DNA of 64,000 nucleotides from Dermatophagoides farinae (Eukaryota > Arthropoda > Arachnida > Sarcoptiformes > Pyroglyphidae). The translations under genes were made by a program, and so were the position numbers. Below the pieces are notes generated by a model. That model did not search any database. It had not been told where the DNA came from and saw only the letters and a list, made by a program, of their open reading frames with translations. The stretch covers positions 7,772,001 to 7,836,000 of the forward strand of contig NC_134677.1 in the NCBI RefSeq assembly GCF_024713945.1, read 5' to 3'. This document shows, piece by piece, positions 54,499 to 64,000 of this stretch (the stretch's first letter is position 1; the number at the start of each line of letters is the position of its first letter).

Positions 54499-54735
54499 AT
54501 GAATATGAATCACGAGTTTCGTAAACTCGAAAACGTAACCATACGCAGAATCGTTGAATTGAACCAAAAAAAAAAAAAAAAACAACAACAAATCGCTACA
54601 GTTAGCGGTGATGATGATGATGATGATGATGACAACCAGCCACCAACCATTACCGATGAAAAAAAAATGAATGTTGACTGGTTAACTTGTGCGTATGTCC
54701 TACTAAAAAAACAAAACTACCACCAAAATGGTTAA
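54499..54735 (+). CDS. Candidate small protein, 78 residues, unrecognised
   Basis: A single open frame from ATG 54499 to TAA 54733-54735. It begins MNMNHEFRKLENVTIRRIVE, has Lys/Gln and Asp runs in the middle, and ends with NVDWLTCAYVLLKKQNYHQN. The non-repeat ends use mixed codons (GAG, CTC, AAC, ACC, CAG), unlike the repeat-derived frames nearby. No signal peptide or membrane segment. It lies 281 bases after the micropeptide frame on the same strand and could share its transcript. A minus-strand frame overlapping 54316-54591 is also open, so the coding strand is not certain. Confidence 0.35.
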   Translation: MNMNHEFRKLENVTIRRIVELNQKKKKKQQQIATVSGDDDDDDDDNQPPTITDEKKMNVDWLTCAYVLLKKQNYHQNG

Positions 54736-55441
54736 ATAATAATAATGTACTGTAGTTTTATTTCCTTCTCAAACAAATGAAAAAAGATTGATTTTATCGC
54801 AAAATAATTAATGTTTACTGCATAAAATTTTTTTTTTATTTAACATTAAGAGAGCCACAATTTTATATAAAATAATAATTAAGGCTTAAATTTTAATTAA
54901 ATAACAGATAAATTAAAAAAAAATTCGTTTCTGAAGCATTCGATGTTTCTGTGTGTGTGTGTGTATATATATATCTTATTCTTATTGGTTCGGATTTTAT
55001 TTACAGAAACATTATCCTCGTGATCCTTCTTCATCATCATCATCATCATGGTCGTAGAATTTATGGCCATCAATTTTCGTTGTTTATTGCTAAATAAAGT
55101 GAGAGAGAGAGAGGCTAGTGAATTTATGTACAGATTCTTCAAAGTAAATCGTTTTTTCTTTTTTTGATATGATCTCTGATCATAATCATCATCATAATCA
55201 ACACCGATTGATCGACCGACCATGATGATGATGATGATGATACAGCAACAAATAATAATATTTGGCGGTGGTCCTCTGTAAATTGGCGCCTGTTTTTTTC
55301 CGAAAATATTGGTTCGTAACGTGATGTATGCGTTTTTTTTCTCCTTGATGAATATGATGAACGATAAATGATGATGATGATGATAGAGATATGAATGGCT
55401 TGGAATTATAATATTTACAGATTCGCCAATCATCTCAATGA
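54736..55441. other. Spacer between small ORFs and DHHC gene
   Basis: Probably the 3' UTRs of the DHHC gene (-) and of the small ORFs (+). Contains (GT)n near 54952-54964, (ATC)n near 55031-55049 and (AG)n near 55100-55112. The minus-strand frame 54897-55433 is repeat-rich and lacks a plausible protein, so I do not call it. Confidence 0.4.
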
Positions 55442-56801
55442 TTAAACAGTATAATTTGATTCAACATAGGCTTTAGATTCAACTCTGGTAAATGGTGAAA
55501 ACCAGGCCATACTAAAACCTTTTAGACCAAATACGGCTCGCATATTACGCCATCGTTGTCGACGGCTCCAACGTTTATTTGTTTCTTTTTTCAACTGTTC
55601 AATACTGGTCTCATCATTCCAAATGGCTTGCATTTGTACAGCAAACATGATTAATGTGAATATAGCGAATAGCAAGCCTTCGAATACAACACATATCAAT
55701 AGTATAATGTTGATCGGTGCCGGTGATGATGACATGACGAATCCAGTTTTTGGATCTTTGTATGTTGTACCACATAATGTTGAATTTGAATCAACTAATG
55801 TTTTGTGGATTGATTAAAAAAAAAATTTAAATTAGCAAATTTCTTTTCTTTGAAAAATACTTGAATCTTTTTTTTCTGTATTCACACATACGTTTCCATT
55901 CATTGTCCAAACATTTCATAAAATGATTGAATACCATTACCAATGCATGTATTGAAATGATGGCAATATAAAACTATATTTCAGTATAAAATAATGATAA
56001 ATTCATTAACAAACAAACAAACAAACAAAAAAATTCAAATCATTCATATGCTTACAGTGAAAAGGACGAAAAATTTTTGATTATTTTCACCCACACAATT
56101 ATTAACCCATGGACAATGATGATCCATTTTCGATATACATCGTTGACAAACTGAACAATGATGTGCACGTTCCGGTTTGATACATGAACATTTCGTACAT
56201 TTATAAAGAACTTGGCCATCGATAAGACCTATTCAGATGATGATGAAGAAATAGGAAATATAATTATTGATGATTTCATTATTGTTTCAACAATGTTTAT
56301 GTGATATGATAAACAAAATTAAATTATACCTAGTTGTTCAATCGCTTCTTTCGTTGCGGTTCCTTTAGGCACCGATCCCTTTTATTCACAAAAGTCGGAC
56401 ATGCATTGTGTGTGTGTGTCGAATAAATAAATGAAATGAAATATATTATTGTTTTGTTTTGTTTATAAATGCCATAATAAACTTACCGGGTCAGTGAACA
56501 TTGTTCGTAGGTGAGCAGCGAATGCAAGGAAAACAAAAAATTCAAATACAACTATATTGATCATTTTGAGAATCGTATTCTCTTCTGGTGACCAAATAAC
56601 CGTAATCAATACATATTGAGCGAAAATTATTAATATGTAACTGGTGTGAAAAAAAATTTTCATTTTCATTTTTTTGGGCATAAACTTTGAAAATTGATTA
56701 TTTACTTACGAAAATAAAGCACAAATAATTCCGCATACATCTTTGACAAACCATGTTTCGTTATGTTGTATTTTATGTCGCATATTTTGGTCATCTTTCA
56801 T
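55442..56801 (-). CDS. Palmitoyltransferase, DHHC type (ZDHHC3/7-like)
   Basis: Exons: 56801-56710, 56640-56487, 56378-56330, 56228-56056, 55973-55892, 55794-55442; 903 bases, 300 residues, all phases agree. It transfers palmitate to cysteines of membrane proteins, typically in the Golgi. The zinc-binding Cys-rich domain runs from [20 protein letters not shown] to the active-site DHHC at residues 134-137, then [15 protein letters not shown]. Four membrane helices surround it: two before ([29 protein letters not shown]) and two after. Length equals that of human ZDHHC3 (299). The TRVESK stretch near the C-terminus and the ending NYTV fit the cytosolic tail; a PDZ-ligand role for NYTV is only a guess. 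The start ATG at 56801 gives a short N-terminus (MKDDQNMRH). Confidence 0.93.
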
Positions 56802-57616
56802 TCTTTGTTTTATTTATTATCATAAAAAGGAATGTTGTCGTTGCTGTTGTTGGTTAAAATTTCGTCAAATTATATCATATATATTGATTGATTGAAAAAA
56901 ATTCTGACGACAATTATTGCTGTTGTGTTGTGGATGATGAAAATAATCGTTAAAACGATTTTGTTGATAAAACAGGTTAGGTTTGGTTAGATTTACATCA
57001 TTTAATGATATATACAGATTATTATATATTTTGCAACAGCCAAATTTTTGTTTTGTTTGTCTATTTTGTTGTGTGTATACATACAATCTGTTTGTTTCTA
57101 TATTGCATGTATTAGATTCGATAGTAGTGGACAACTAAATATCGATACTATCGAATATGAAATTTTTTTTTTGTTTTTGTTTTGAAATTCCATTTTGGTT
57201 TTTTTTCATTATTATCATTGACTAGATACAATCTAATTGCATCATAAAACATCGGCATTAACATCATCGGAAATTGTTACAGTTTCGTTTAATATTTGAC
57301 GTTATCTTCAAAACACACAGAGGACAACATAGCAAAAAATCCGATAATATAGTTAACCGATCTATGTGGAAATAAGAAGGTAAGACGATGCGGAAATTTA
57401 TTTAATTCAATTTTCCTTGTTTTTTTTTTTGAAGAAAAGTAAATTTTTTCTGTGTTGATACACACACAAATCAAATATGAAAAATGATACGTGTGTGCAT
57501 GATGGTGTGACCATTAGAAATTTTGCAAAAATCTGACACATTTGTCAGTTGTTTGATGCTGACAATGATAAAATCTGACTTTCATATAGCCTACGGTTAG
57601 TAAGAGAAAAAAAAAT
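56802..57616. other. 5' flank of DHHC gene
   Basis: AT-rich, without strong repeats. A minus-strand frame (56865-57134) has no ATG start and is probably leader or intergenic sequence. Nothing else seen. Confidence 0.4.
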
Positions 57617-57745
57617 TCCTACGCTATTAGCCTGCGTGATCAGCTTCGGTTCTGTCAACCCTACAGGACCATGCGCTGTGACCAGCCTGGGTTGCCATGC
57701 TTGTTGCTAGGTCCCGTCAAAAGGTCAGCATGGTCACATGGTGAC
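57617..57745. other. GC-rich self-complementary island, possible structured RNA or element remnant
   Basis: About 130 bases with clearly higher G+C and no simple repeats, in sharp contrast to both flanks. CCATGCGCTGTGACC (57669-57683) is imperfectly complementary to GGTCAGCATGG (57723-57733), and GTCACATGGTGAC (57733-57745) is a hairpin with a 5-base perfect stem. T runs flank it on both strands: TTTT at 57747 on plus, T9 on minus at 57615-57607, as would suit RNA polymerase III. No open frame. I tried 5S, tRNA, U snRNA, RNase P/MRP and SRP patterns by eye and found no convincing fit. Confidence 0.35.
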
Positions 57746-58055
57746 ATTTTCTTGGCTCATGAACAATTTGAGCAATGATAATTTAGAGGTTTACACTGCC
57801 TCTTATTTTATACATAACATATGTATTTATTATATTATTATAAAAAATACCAGCGCCATATATAATAGCTGGTCGAATTATTGATTTGTGGTGACGTGGT
57901 GATATATTTATAAATCAGAATTCGTTTCTTAATTTAATTAATTTCAAAATTGAAATATTTCTATTTTTCATCATTAATTCCAACTATCAACATTGATTTG
58001 ATGTTTTTTTTGTTAGATTTGTTTTTTTTTTGTTTACTTGTCAACAAACACAATC

Positions 58056-58526
58056 ATGAAACGATCAAACTCGGAAAATCAATTGCCAACTTTTTCTCAA
58101 AGTTATCAGCGACAAAGATTTTTAAATAAACTTCAAAAAAGAAATGAAAAAATGATAGATTTTGTAAATAAAGTTTTAAATTTCAACGATCCTCAAGTCA
58201 CTGAATCACGAGTCTCTGAATCACATTCTTTTATTGAAAATTCAGCTGAAATTAACAATGTTGATAAACCAGGAATTATATTCGATAATAAAAATGCCCT
58301 ACAAAATTATGCATCTGATAGCAAAAGCGAAGAAAATAATGGTGATATCATGCAAGAACAGGCAAAAAATGAAGAAATTGAAATTGATAGTCCAGATGAA
58401 GATGAACAGTGCCAGTGCCAACATTCTTGTTGCGCCAACTTAAAAAAACAAATTAAAAAATTAACAGATAAATTGGAAAGAATTGAGTCCTCGTTTGAAA
58501 ATGAAATGAAAAAAATCCGTCGATAA
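58056..58526 (+). CDS. Small coiled-coil protein, unrecognised, single exon
   Basis: ATG 58056 to TAA, 156 residues. It is largely free of the simple-sequence runs that mark chance frames here, so it is probably real. The N-terminus is basic (SYQRQRFLNKLQKRNEK), the middle acidic (EEIEIDSPDEDEQ), followed by a cysteine cluster CQCQHSCC and a C-terminal amphipathic coiled coil (KKQIKKLTDKLERIESSFEN). A TATA-like TATTTATAAAT lies near 57904-57914. An AATAAA follows at 58773-58778. It could be the N-terminal part of a longer protein or of a mobile-element product such as a BEN- or THAP-type protein that carries a coiled coil, but no such domain is visible. No function is assigned. Confidence 0.5.
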   Translation: MKRSNSENQLPTFSQSYQRQRFLNKLQKRNEKMIDFVNKVLNFNDPQVTESRVSESHSFIENSAEINNVDKPGIIFDNKNALQNYASDSKSEENNGDIMQEQAKNEEIEIDSPDEDEQCQCQHSCCANLKKQIKKLTDKLERIESSFENEMKKIRR

Positions 58527-58772
58527 TAGATTATGCCGTAAAAAACGGTTTGACAATTGGAGCCAATTATCAATCCAAAAAAAAAGTAAGTCTTATATAT
58601 ACATTATGTGAGCGTACTTATATTTGATTTTGAATTTTTTTTTTACAAAACAGAATTGCCAAAACAACATCCACATTAACCCAAAATCTATCCATCCAAT
58701 TCTTATGAATTAAAAGCGTTTCATTCTACGTTTAATTAGCTTTAAAATGATAAAACAGTATTTATGTTATTA

Positions 58773-58778
58773 AATAAA
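58773..58778 (+). terminator. Polyadenylation signal after the coiled-coil gene
   Basis: AATAAA about 250 bases beyond the stop codon at 58526. Confidence 0.35.
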
Positions 58779-60313
58779 TATAATTTTTGTGGAAATCAAA
58801 ATATTTATAATATTATAATACTACTACAATTGAATGACCTGAACAAACAAACAGATTGATTGAAATTTACCATCATTGACCAACATTTTTTTTAGATGAA
58901 GAAATTCGAATATTAAAAAACAAAAAATAAATAAATATAAAAAAAATCCGTGGAAAACAAATCAATTTTCACTATCACTGTCATGAATTTTTTTTTCTTC
59001 AAACTCCAAAAACAAGTTTTTTTTTTGCTACAAGTGGATCATCAACATCATCCACAGTTCACACACACACACACACACACACACAGGAAGTCCAAGTCGT
59101 TCGTCGATAAAAATTGTTTTCGATTGTTTCATCATCATCATCATCATTAAATAATGATGAAAAATAAATTTTTTTTTTTCGTTTCAAAGAAAAATTTATC
59201 GCAACCGAATCGATTACACTTGTTTTTGTTGTTTCATTTCATTTCATCGTCATTATCTCGTGAATGCATGGATAGATTGATTGATTGAAAAAAAAACGAT
59301 GCACAAATCAAAGGTCGGACTGATCTGAACTTGAATCCGATATTTATTTTTTTTTTGTTAATTTTGATTTTTGTTTTTTTTTCGTTGTAATCTTAGTGGA
59401 TTGATCAGTAGTTGATTTCTACCTGGTTTTTCTGTCTCTCTTTCTCTCCACACACACACACACAAATGATTTTGATCTCCATATAATGCTAATGGTGTAG
59501 GTGAAAGTGTGTGTGTATGTGTGTGAAAAAAAGACAGGATATGAAGAAAAAAAAATTGAAATTTTTTTCCAATCGATGAACTAACAGACTTTTTTCCGCC
59601 TGTAGTTCTCATCGAAAAAAAAACAATCATTATTGTCGAAAGAGAAAGTAAAATGGAAAACTTGTCCATGTTGTTGTTGTTGTTGTTGTTGTTGTTGAAT
59701 CAATCAATCGATGAGAGAAATATGGATGTGTTGTTGTGTCTCTCTAGTATTGTCAACTTTAATTTCATATAATTCTCACATTGATTTAAAGGAAACTTTG
59801 TATTGTAGTTGAAGAAAAAAAAAATTTAGTGATGATGAAAAATATAGGCCACGTTGTCATCACGATGTTGATGATAGACACACAAACGCGTGTACGGTAA
59901 ACATGAAAAGTTCATAAATTTTTTTTTTTCACCTTATACAGGTGAGAGACACTATTTTTTTTCTGGTCCATCGTACATCATATTTATACATTCTCAATTC
60001 TTTACACACGCATACACACACACACACCATTATGAGTTATTGCTCTTTATTTATCATTTTGAAACATTGAATTGAATATCTGAACGGGGGATGAAATTAT
60101 TATTATTTTTTTTCCAACATGCTCACATTTTTCTCACTAATAATACTGATCTCAATAAATCGGTATATATATGAAATAAATTCATAAATTAGAAATTCAA
60201 ACATTCATTTTTTTTCCACGGTCGAGATCATCATTTCAACATCCAACAAGATCATGTATTGATCATCATCATCATCATCATGTTTTGATTTAAAAAAAAA
60301 TTCACTTCGTCCA
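58779..60313. other. Intergenic spacer
   Basis: No gene seen. Contains (CA)n at about 59060-59085, (ATC)n near 59131-59147, (GTT)n near 59671-59696 and T homopolymers. Open frames reflect these repeats. Confidence 0.5.
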
Positions 60314-60320
60314 TATAAAG
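60314..60320 (+). promoter_or_regulatory. TATA box of the Gly/Pro-rich protein gene
   Basis: TATAAAG, 134 bases upstream of the ATG at 60454, leaving a 5' UTR of about 105 bases. Confidence 0.5.
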
Positions 60321-60453
60321 CTTGATCGTTTTTAAGTTTTTCGTGATCTTTTGGATTTCCTGTTTGTGTGTGTGTGTGTGTTCATTTTTTTTTTGCTGTT
60401 TGCCCGTGCATTTTTTTTCAATTTTTTTTTGTTCTTGGATTAATTAATCGAAT

Positions 60454-62040
60454 ATGTTTTCGATTGATAAATCATTAATTTTGTTCGGCGTGTTGACCGT
60501 CGGTCAATTTGTACGTGCTCAATATGGTGGAGGTGGCGGTGGTTATGGTGGTGATTCTGGTGGTGGTGGTGGTGGTGGTGGAAGTGGTTATAGTAGCGGA
60601 GGAAATTATGGTGGAGGTATGGGATATGGTTCATACAAACCAGAGCCGCCAAAACAAATGCGACTCAATTTGGGCATTGCAGGTTTGTTGAATGAAAATT
60701 TTTCCATTGTATCTGAATTGCTAAAATGAAAAATTTATTAAATTTTATTGAATAAAAAAAAACAAAACGGAAAACAGTTCCTCCAATCATTCTCAAGGTA
60801 AATCAAGAAGAATCATAAATCAACACTTTTTAAATTTTAATTCATCAGATGCCACGTATGGAATTTCCACAAATGTCCATCCGAGCCAATTTTATGAAAC
60901 AACCGTATGCAAAGTAAGTGATTTATTCTTTCTTGAAACGTGAATGATTCATAATTCTTCATTTGTACAGACCATTAGAAGTTAATATGCCTCCGCGTGA
61001 GTATTTCTCAACATGATATGGTAGTATATATCATCTAATTTATGATGAAATTTCAATCAAAAAATTCAGCACCACAAATTCAATTTGGTGATGATAAAAC
61101 TTACGGTACCGGTGGATATAGTAAAAGCTCAGGATCAAGTTACAGCGGCGGAAGTGCTCCAATGACATATTCTGAACCAGCAGGAGGATACAGCGGCGGA
61201 AGTGCTCCAATGACATATTCTGAACCATCAGGAGGATACAGCGGTGGTGATGCACCAGCTCAAATGGGTGGATATAGTGGTGGATCTCCTCCCGCCCCGC
61301 CACCAGCTCCAATGGGTGGTTATAACGGTGGACCACCACCAGCTCCTGCTCCAATGGGTGGATATAATGGTGGACCACCACCAGCTCCAATGGGTGGATA
61401 TAACGGTGGACCACCACCAGCTTCTGCTCCAATGGGTGGATATAATGGTGGACCACCACCAGCTCCAATGGGTGGATATAACGGTGGACCACCACCAGCT
61501 CCAATGGGCGGATATAGCGGTGGACCACCACCAGCTCCAATGGGAGGATATAGCGGTGGATCTCCTCCAGCCCAAGCCCCTGCACCAGCTCCCATGTACG
61601 GCGGAAATCCAATGAGCTATGGTGGCCTGTCGCCTTATGGTCCAATGTATGGAACAATGTCAAATGTTGGAATTGAGAAAACGATTACTGTAGGCACTGA
61701 TCCCAGTCTAGGAAACCAATATGGAGCTCAATATGGAGCTAGTCACACTTCCCGCTATACTCTTCCAGTGCTCGAAGCGAAAGGTTCGGGAGCGAATGCG
61801 ATGCCAAGCATGACCATGGCTACAGCATCATCAAACACACCACCAATGATGCCAATGTTGCCACCAATGCCTATGCCCGTACCGATGGTTCCACCACACA
61901 TGATTGTACCACCACCACCAATGGCAATGTTTATGCCACCACCATTTCCGTTGCAAAATGGTCAGCCATTTCCATTCAGTCCATACATGCCACCGATGAA
62001 TCCTCAACAACAACAACAACAACAACAGTCCAAAAATTAG
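60454..62040 (+). CDS. Secreted Gly/Pro-rich tandem-repeat protein (cuticle or structural type)
   Basis: Exons: 60454-60682, 60778-60797, 60849-60913, 60971-60996, 61070-62040; 1,311 bases, 436 residues, all phases agree. A signal peptide (SLILFGVLTVGQFVRA) precedes QYGGGGGGYGGDSGG. The middle exons are tiny (20, 65 and 26 bases) and encode a less repetitive block (PPIILKMPRMEFPQMS...). Exon 5 opens with two copies of SGGSAPMTYSEP-type units, then about nine copies of a GGYNGGPPPAPM unit. A unique stretch (EKTITVGTDPSLGNQYGAQY) and a Met/Pro-rich tail ending in a Gln run follow. The composition resembles arthropod cuticle, silk-like or adhesive secreted proteins, but I recognise no chitin-binding Rebers-Riddiford motif. 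The role is therefore structural by inference only. Confidence 0.8.
61242..61560 (+). repeat. Coding tandem repeat, GGYNGGPPPAP(M) units
   Basis: About nine imperfect copies of 33-42 bases inside exon 5. Near-identical copies differ by AACGGT/AATGGT and by insertion of a PA or SA pair, which suggests recent unit duplication. Confidence 0.8.
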
Positions 62041-63546
62041 ACATGGACTATGAACATGGAAAAAACCAAATCTTCAGATTCAAAGAAAAAAAAATTCAAA
62101 AACTGAAAAGCTGGTCTTTTCAGAATGGAACATAACCATTTTTATTTTCATTTTTTTTTTGTTGATTGGAAAAAACTCTTTTCCATAATCTTTACCTACA
62201 TGATCATGATGATTATGATGTTTGATTGTATCATATATAGTGAGATTTGTTTCTCGAATGAATGAATTCATTTTCTTCCTGTAATGTATAAAAAAAAACA
62301 AAATGAAAACACAAATTCAATTATTTATTTATATTTTAGTAGTTAAACATTAAAAAAAAAATTCAAAATTGACTTGTATCATTCGGTACTCTGTATGTGT
62401 GTGTGTGTGCGTTGTTTATTAGAAGAAGAAAAAAAATTTTCAACTTTTGGATGGCCATTCATAGGCAGATAAAAAAAACGATGCGGAAGACAACAGGTTA
62501 ACAATGCAACAAGTATGTTTATCATCATCGTCATCATCATCATAAAATTGTTATAAATTCATCAATGATAGACAAAATAAAATCAATAAATTGTTTGTTG
62601 TTTTTTCTATTGCCGTATTTGAATTTATTTCAAAAATTTCCATTCGATTTTGAATCATAAATCATCATCAAATTAATCCTTTAAAAGGTTAAATTGACAC
62701 ATTTATTCAAAGGTCATGTCTGTCTATGTGTGTTGTGTGTGTGTGTGTGCGTGTTTATGAGATTTAGATCAAGTGATTTTAATGGTTGAATGGATCAAAT
62801 CAACATAAATACCTTTTGAAAGATTTTCAGATGACAATTGATTATGATTACTGGCTGCAAAAAAAATCAATTTTATTATTATTTACTATTAACCGACTTC
62901 CTAGATAATAATTATGATTTTCAAATTGTTCAATTGAAATTTCAATTGATAATAATGTTGATGTTCATTCATTAGAAACACACACATGCACACACACACA
63001 TTGACAAAAAATTTGATTTAAAATAATTTTTTTTCATAATTTGAAACTTACATTTGACCAATTCAATTTGTTGACGATGATGATGATGATTTGATCGCTG
63101 TGTTCACACACACAATGAAACGTTAAATTCGAAATATTTTTTTTTTTGGATTCACTCAGATCCACCACCATCACCGTCCGACCAATTGAACAAACAAACT
63201 GGTAGCGCTTACATTTACTGATAACCTGATTTTCCAGATTTTCTTTTCCATTAATTAACAAATTTTTAAACCATCATCATCAAGTAACCATGTTTCTACT
63301 CTTTAATCGATAGTGTTTCGCCAATAAAAAAAAAACTAGGAAAAAGAGTCGGTAGAGTTTGTTGCATCATCATTATCATCCTCATTGGATGAATGAAAAA
63401 AACCAGGTAGCATTTTATTTAGAAAAACAACAACAACAACAATCTAAATCGGAAAAAGGGATTTCTTCCATTTTTTGCAATGGCTGATCAATTTATAATA
63501 AAAATAGATTTATCATAATGAATGATGATTTTCAAGTAATGATGCG
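62041..63546. other. Intergenic spacer
   Basis: The 3' UTR of the repeat protein and the upstream flank of the next gene. Contains (GT)n near 62396-62409 and 62732-62749 and (CA)n near 62979-63000. No gene seen on either strand. Confidence 0.45.
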
Positions 63547-63881
63547 ATGTCTTTGAACGATTTAAATTCAATTCGTTCATCAGAATCATGTCAACAAGTG
63601 CAAATATTTTTGAGTAGAAAAAAAATCGATCGTTCAAACCAAATTCATGAGGAAAAAAAAACACACAAAACTATTATCAAATCGGATCAACGGAAAAAAG
63701 TAAGGAAAAAAAAATACTTAAATCGTGAGATTACCGATGGTGATGGAAAAAATTGTTGTCATTTTTTTTCTTCATTTTTTAAACTTTGGAATTAAATCGG
63801 AAACATCATCACCTTTGTGAATACAGGAAATATTGTCCGATTATGATGATCGTGTTCGTGTTTTGAACATTACACAGACAG
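63547..63881 (+). CDS. First exons of a gene running past the right edge (partial)
   Basis: Exon 63547-63699 begins MSLNDLNSIRSSESCQQ and ends at GTAAGG in phase 0. Exon 63827-63881, after a TACAG acceptor, continues the frame as EILSDYDDRVRVLNITQT and ends at GTAAAC in phase 1. The second exon is free of repeats and looks coding. The next exon lies outside the window. The protein starts without a signal peptide if ATG 63547 is right, but that exon is Lys-rich and could be an error. The product is not recognised; the YDDRVR stretch recalls the N-terminus of Cys-loop channel subunits, but one short match is not enough to call it. Confidence 0.4.
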
Positions 63882-64000
63882 GTAAACATTGATTAATGAT
63901 TTTAGAGAAAAAAAATGGCCATAATCATGAATCGATTCCAAAATTGATGATGATGATCGTGGGAAATTTTTTTTTCTTTTAATTAGAGCAATCATCATTA

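Noticed and set aside
54897-55433. 178-residue minus-strand frame
   Set aside because: It starts directly after the DHHC stop on the same strand, is full of His, Met and Lys runs, and most likely is 3' UTR.
56865-57134. Minus-strand frame upstream of the DHHC gene
   Set aside because: It has no ATG at its start and no splice acceptor link to the gene; it is probably leader or flank.
57617-57745. tRNA, 5S rRNA, U snRNA or SRP RNA identity for the GC island
   Set aside because: By eye no cloverleaf, no complete internal promoter and no full-length match; only short resemblances.
1-64000. CRISPR arrays, bacterial operons, integrated phage or virus genes
   Set aside because: No spaced direct repeats, no ribosome-binding-site gene clusters and no viral polymerase or capsid motifs; gene structure is spliced eukaryotic throughout.

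Overview
The window is eukaryotic nuclear DNA. It is very AT-rich and full of simple repeats: (ATG/CAT)n, (CAA/TTG)n, (CA/GT)n and A or T homopolymers, found even inside exons. The genes have many exons with GT-AG introns, TATA boxes and AATAAA signals. Gene content (espin/forked, Drep-type CIDE-N protein, Pox-family paired domain, arthropod-type transglutaminase, SERT) and exons rich in Asn, Thr, Gln and His point to an arthropod. Composition and style fit an astigmatid mite such as a dust mite, but that placement is inference.

Layout, left to right. 2.5-8.2 kb (+): espin/forked-type actin-bundling protein with about eight ankyrin repeats and a C-terminal actin-bundling module; its reading frame is broken in exon 7. 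9.25-10.73 kb (-): CIDE-N (DFF/Drep-like) protein. 12.4-13.1 kb (+): PEX14 peroxin. 13.35-15.15 kb (-): a secreted-type, membrane-anchored carboxylesterase homologue that has lost its catalytic serine. 20.15-21.12 kb (-): a paired-domain (Pox neuro-like) transcription factor. 23.34-27.89 kb (-): complete 8-exon transglutaminase with the Cys/His/Asp triad and an unusual hydrophobic leader. 31.28-32.15 kb (-): first exon of an unrecognised His/Asn-rich gene. 32.2-49.6 kb: about 17 kb of repeat-rich DNA with no convincing gene. 49.58-53.88 kb (-): 11-exon serotonin transporter (SERT, SLC6A4 family). 54.0-54.7 kb (+): two candidate small ORFs, one a membrane micropeptide. 55.44-56.80 kb (-): DHHC palmitoyltransferase of the ZDHHC3/7 type. 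57.6 kb: a GC-rich, self-complementary island of unknown nature. 58.06-58.53 kb (+): small coiled-coil protein, unrecognised. 60.45-62.04 kb (+): secreted Gly/Pro-rich tandem-repeat protein. 63.5-63.9 kb (+): first exons of a gene running off the right edge.

The genes do not form one pathway. Several are nervous-system or development genes (SERT, Pox, espin/forked, Drep, catalytically dead esterase), which fits the long, regulatory-looking, gene-poor spacers. All exon joins were worked out by hand from splice sites and reading-frame phase. They agree in phase for every gene called, except the break in espin exon 7.
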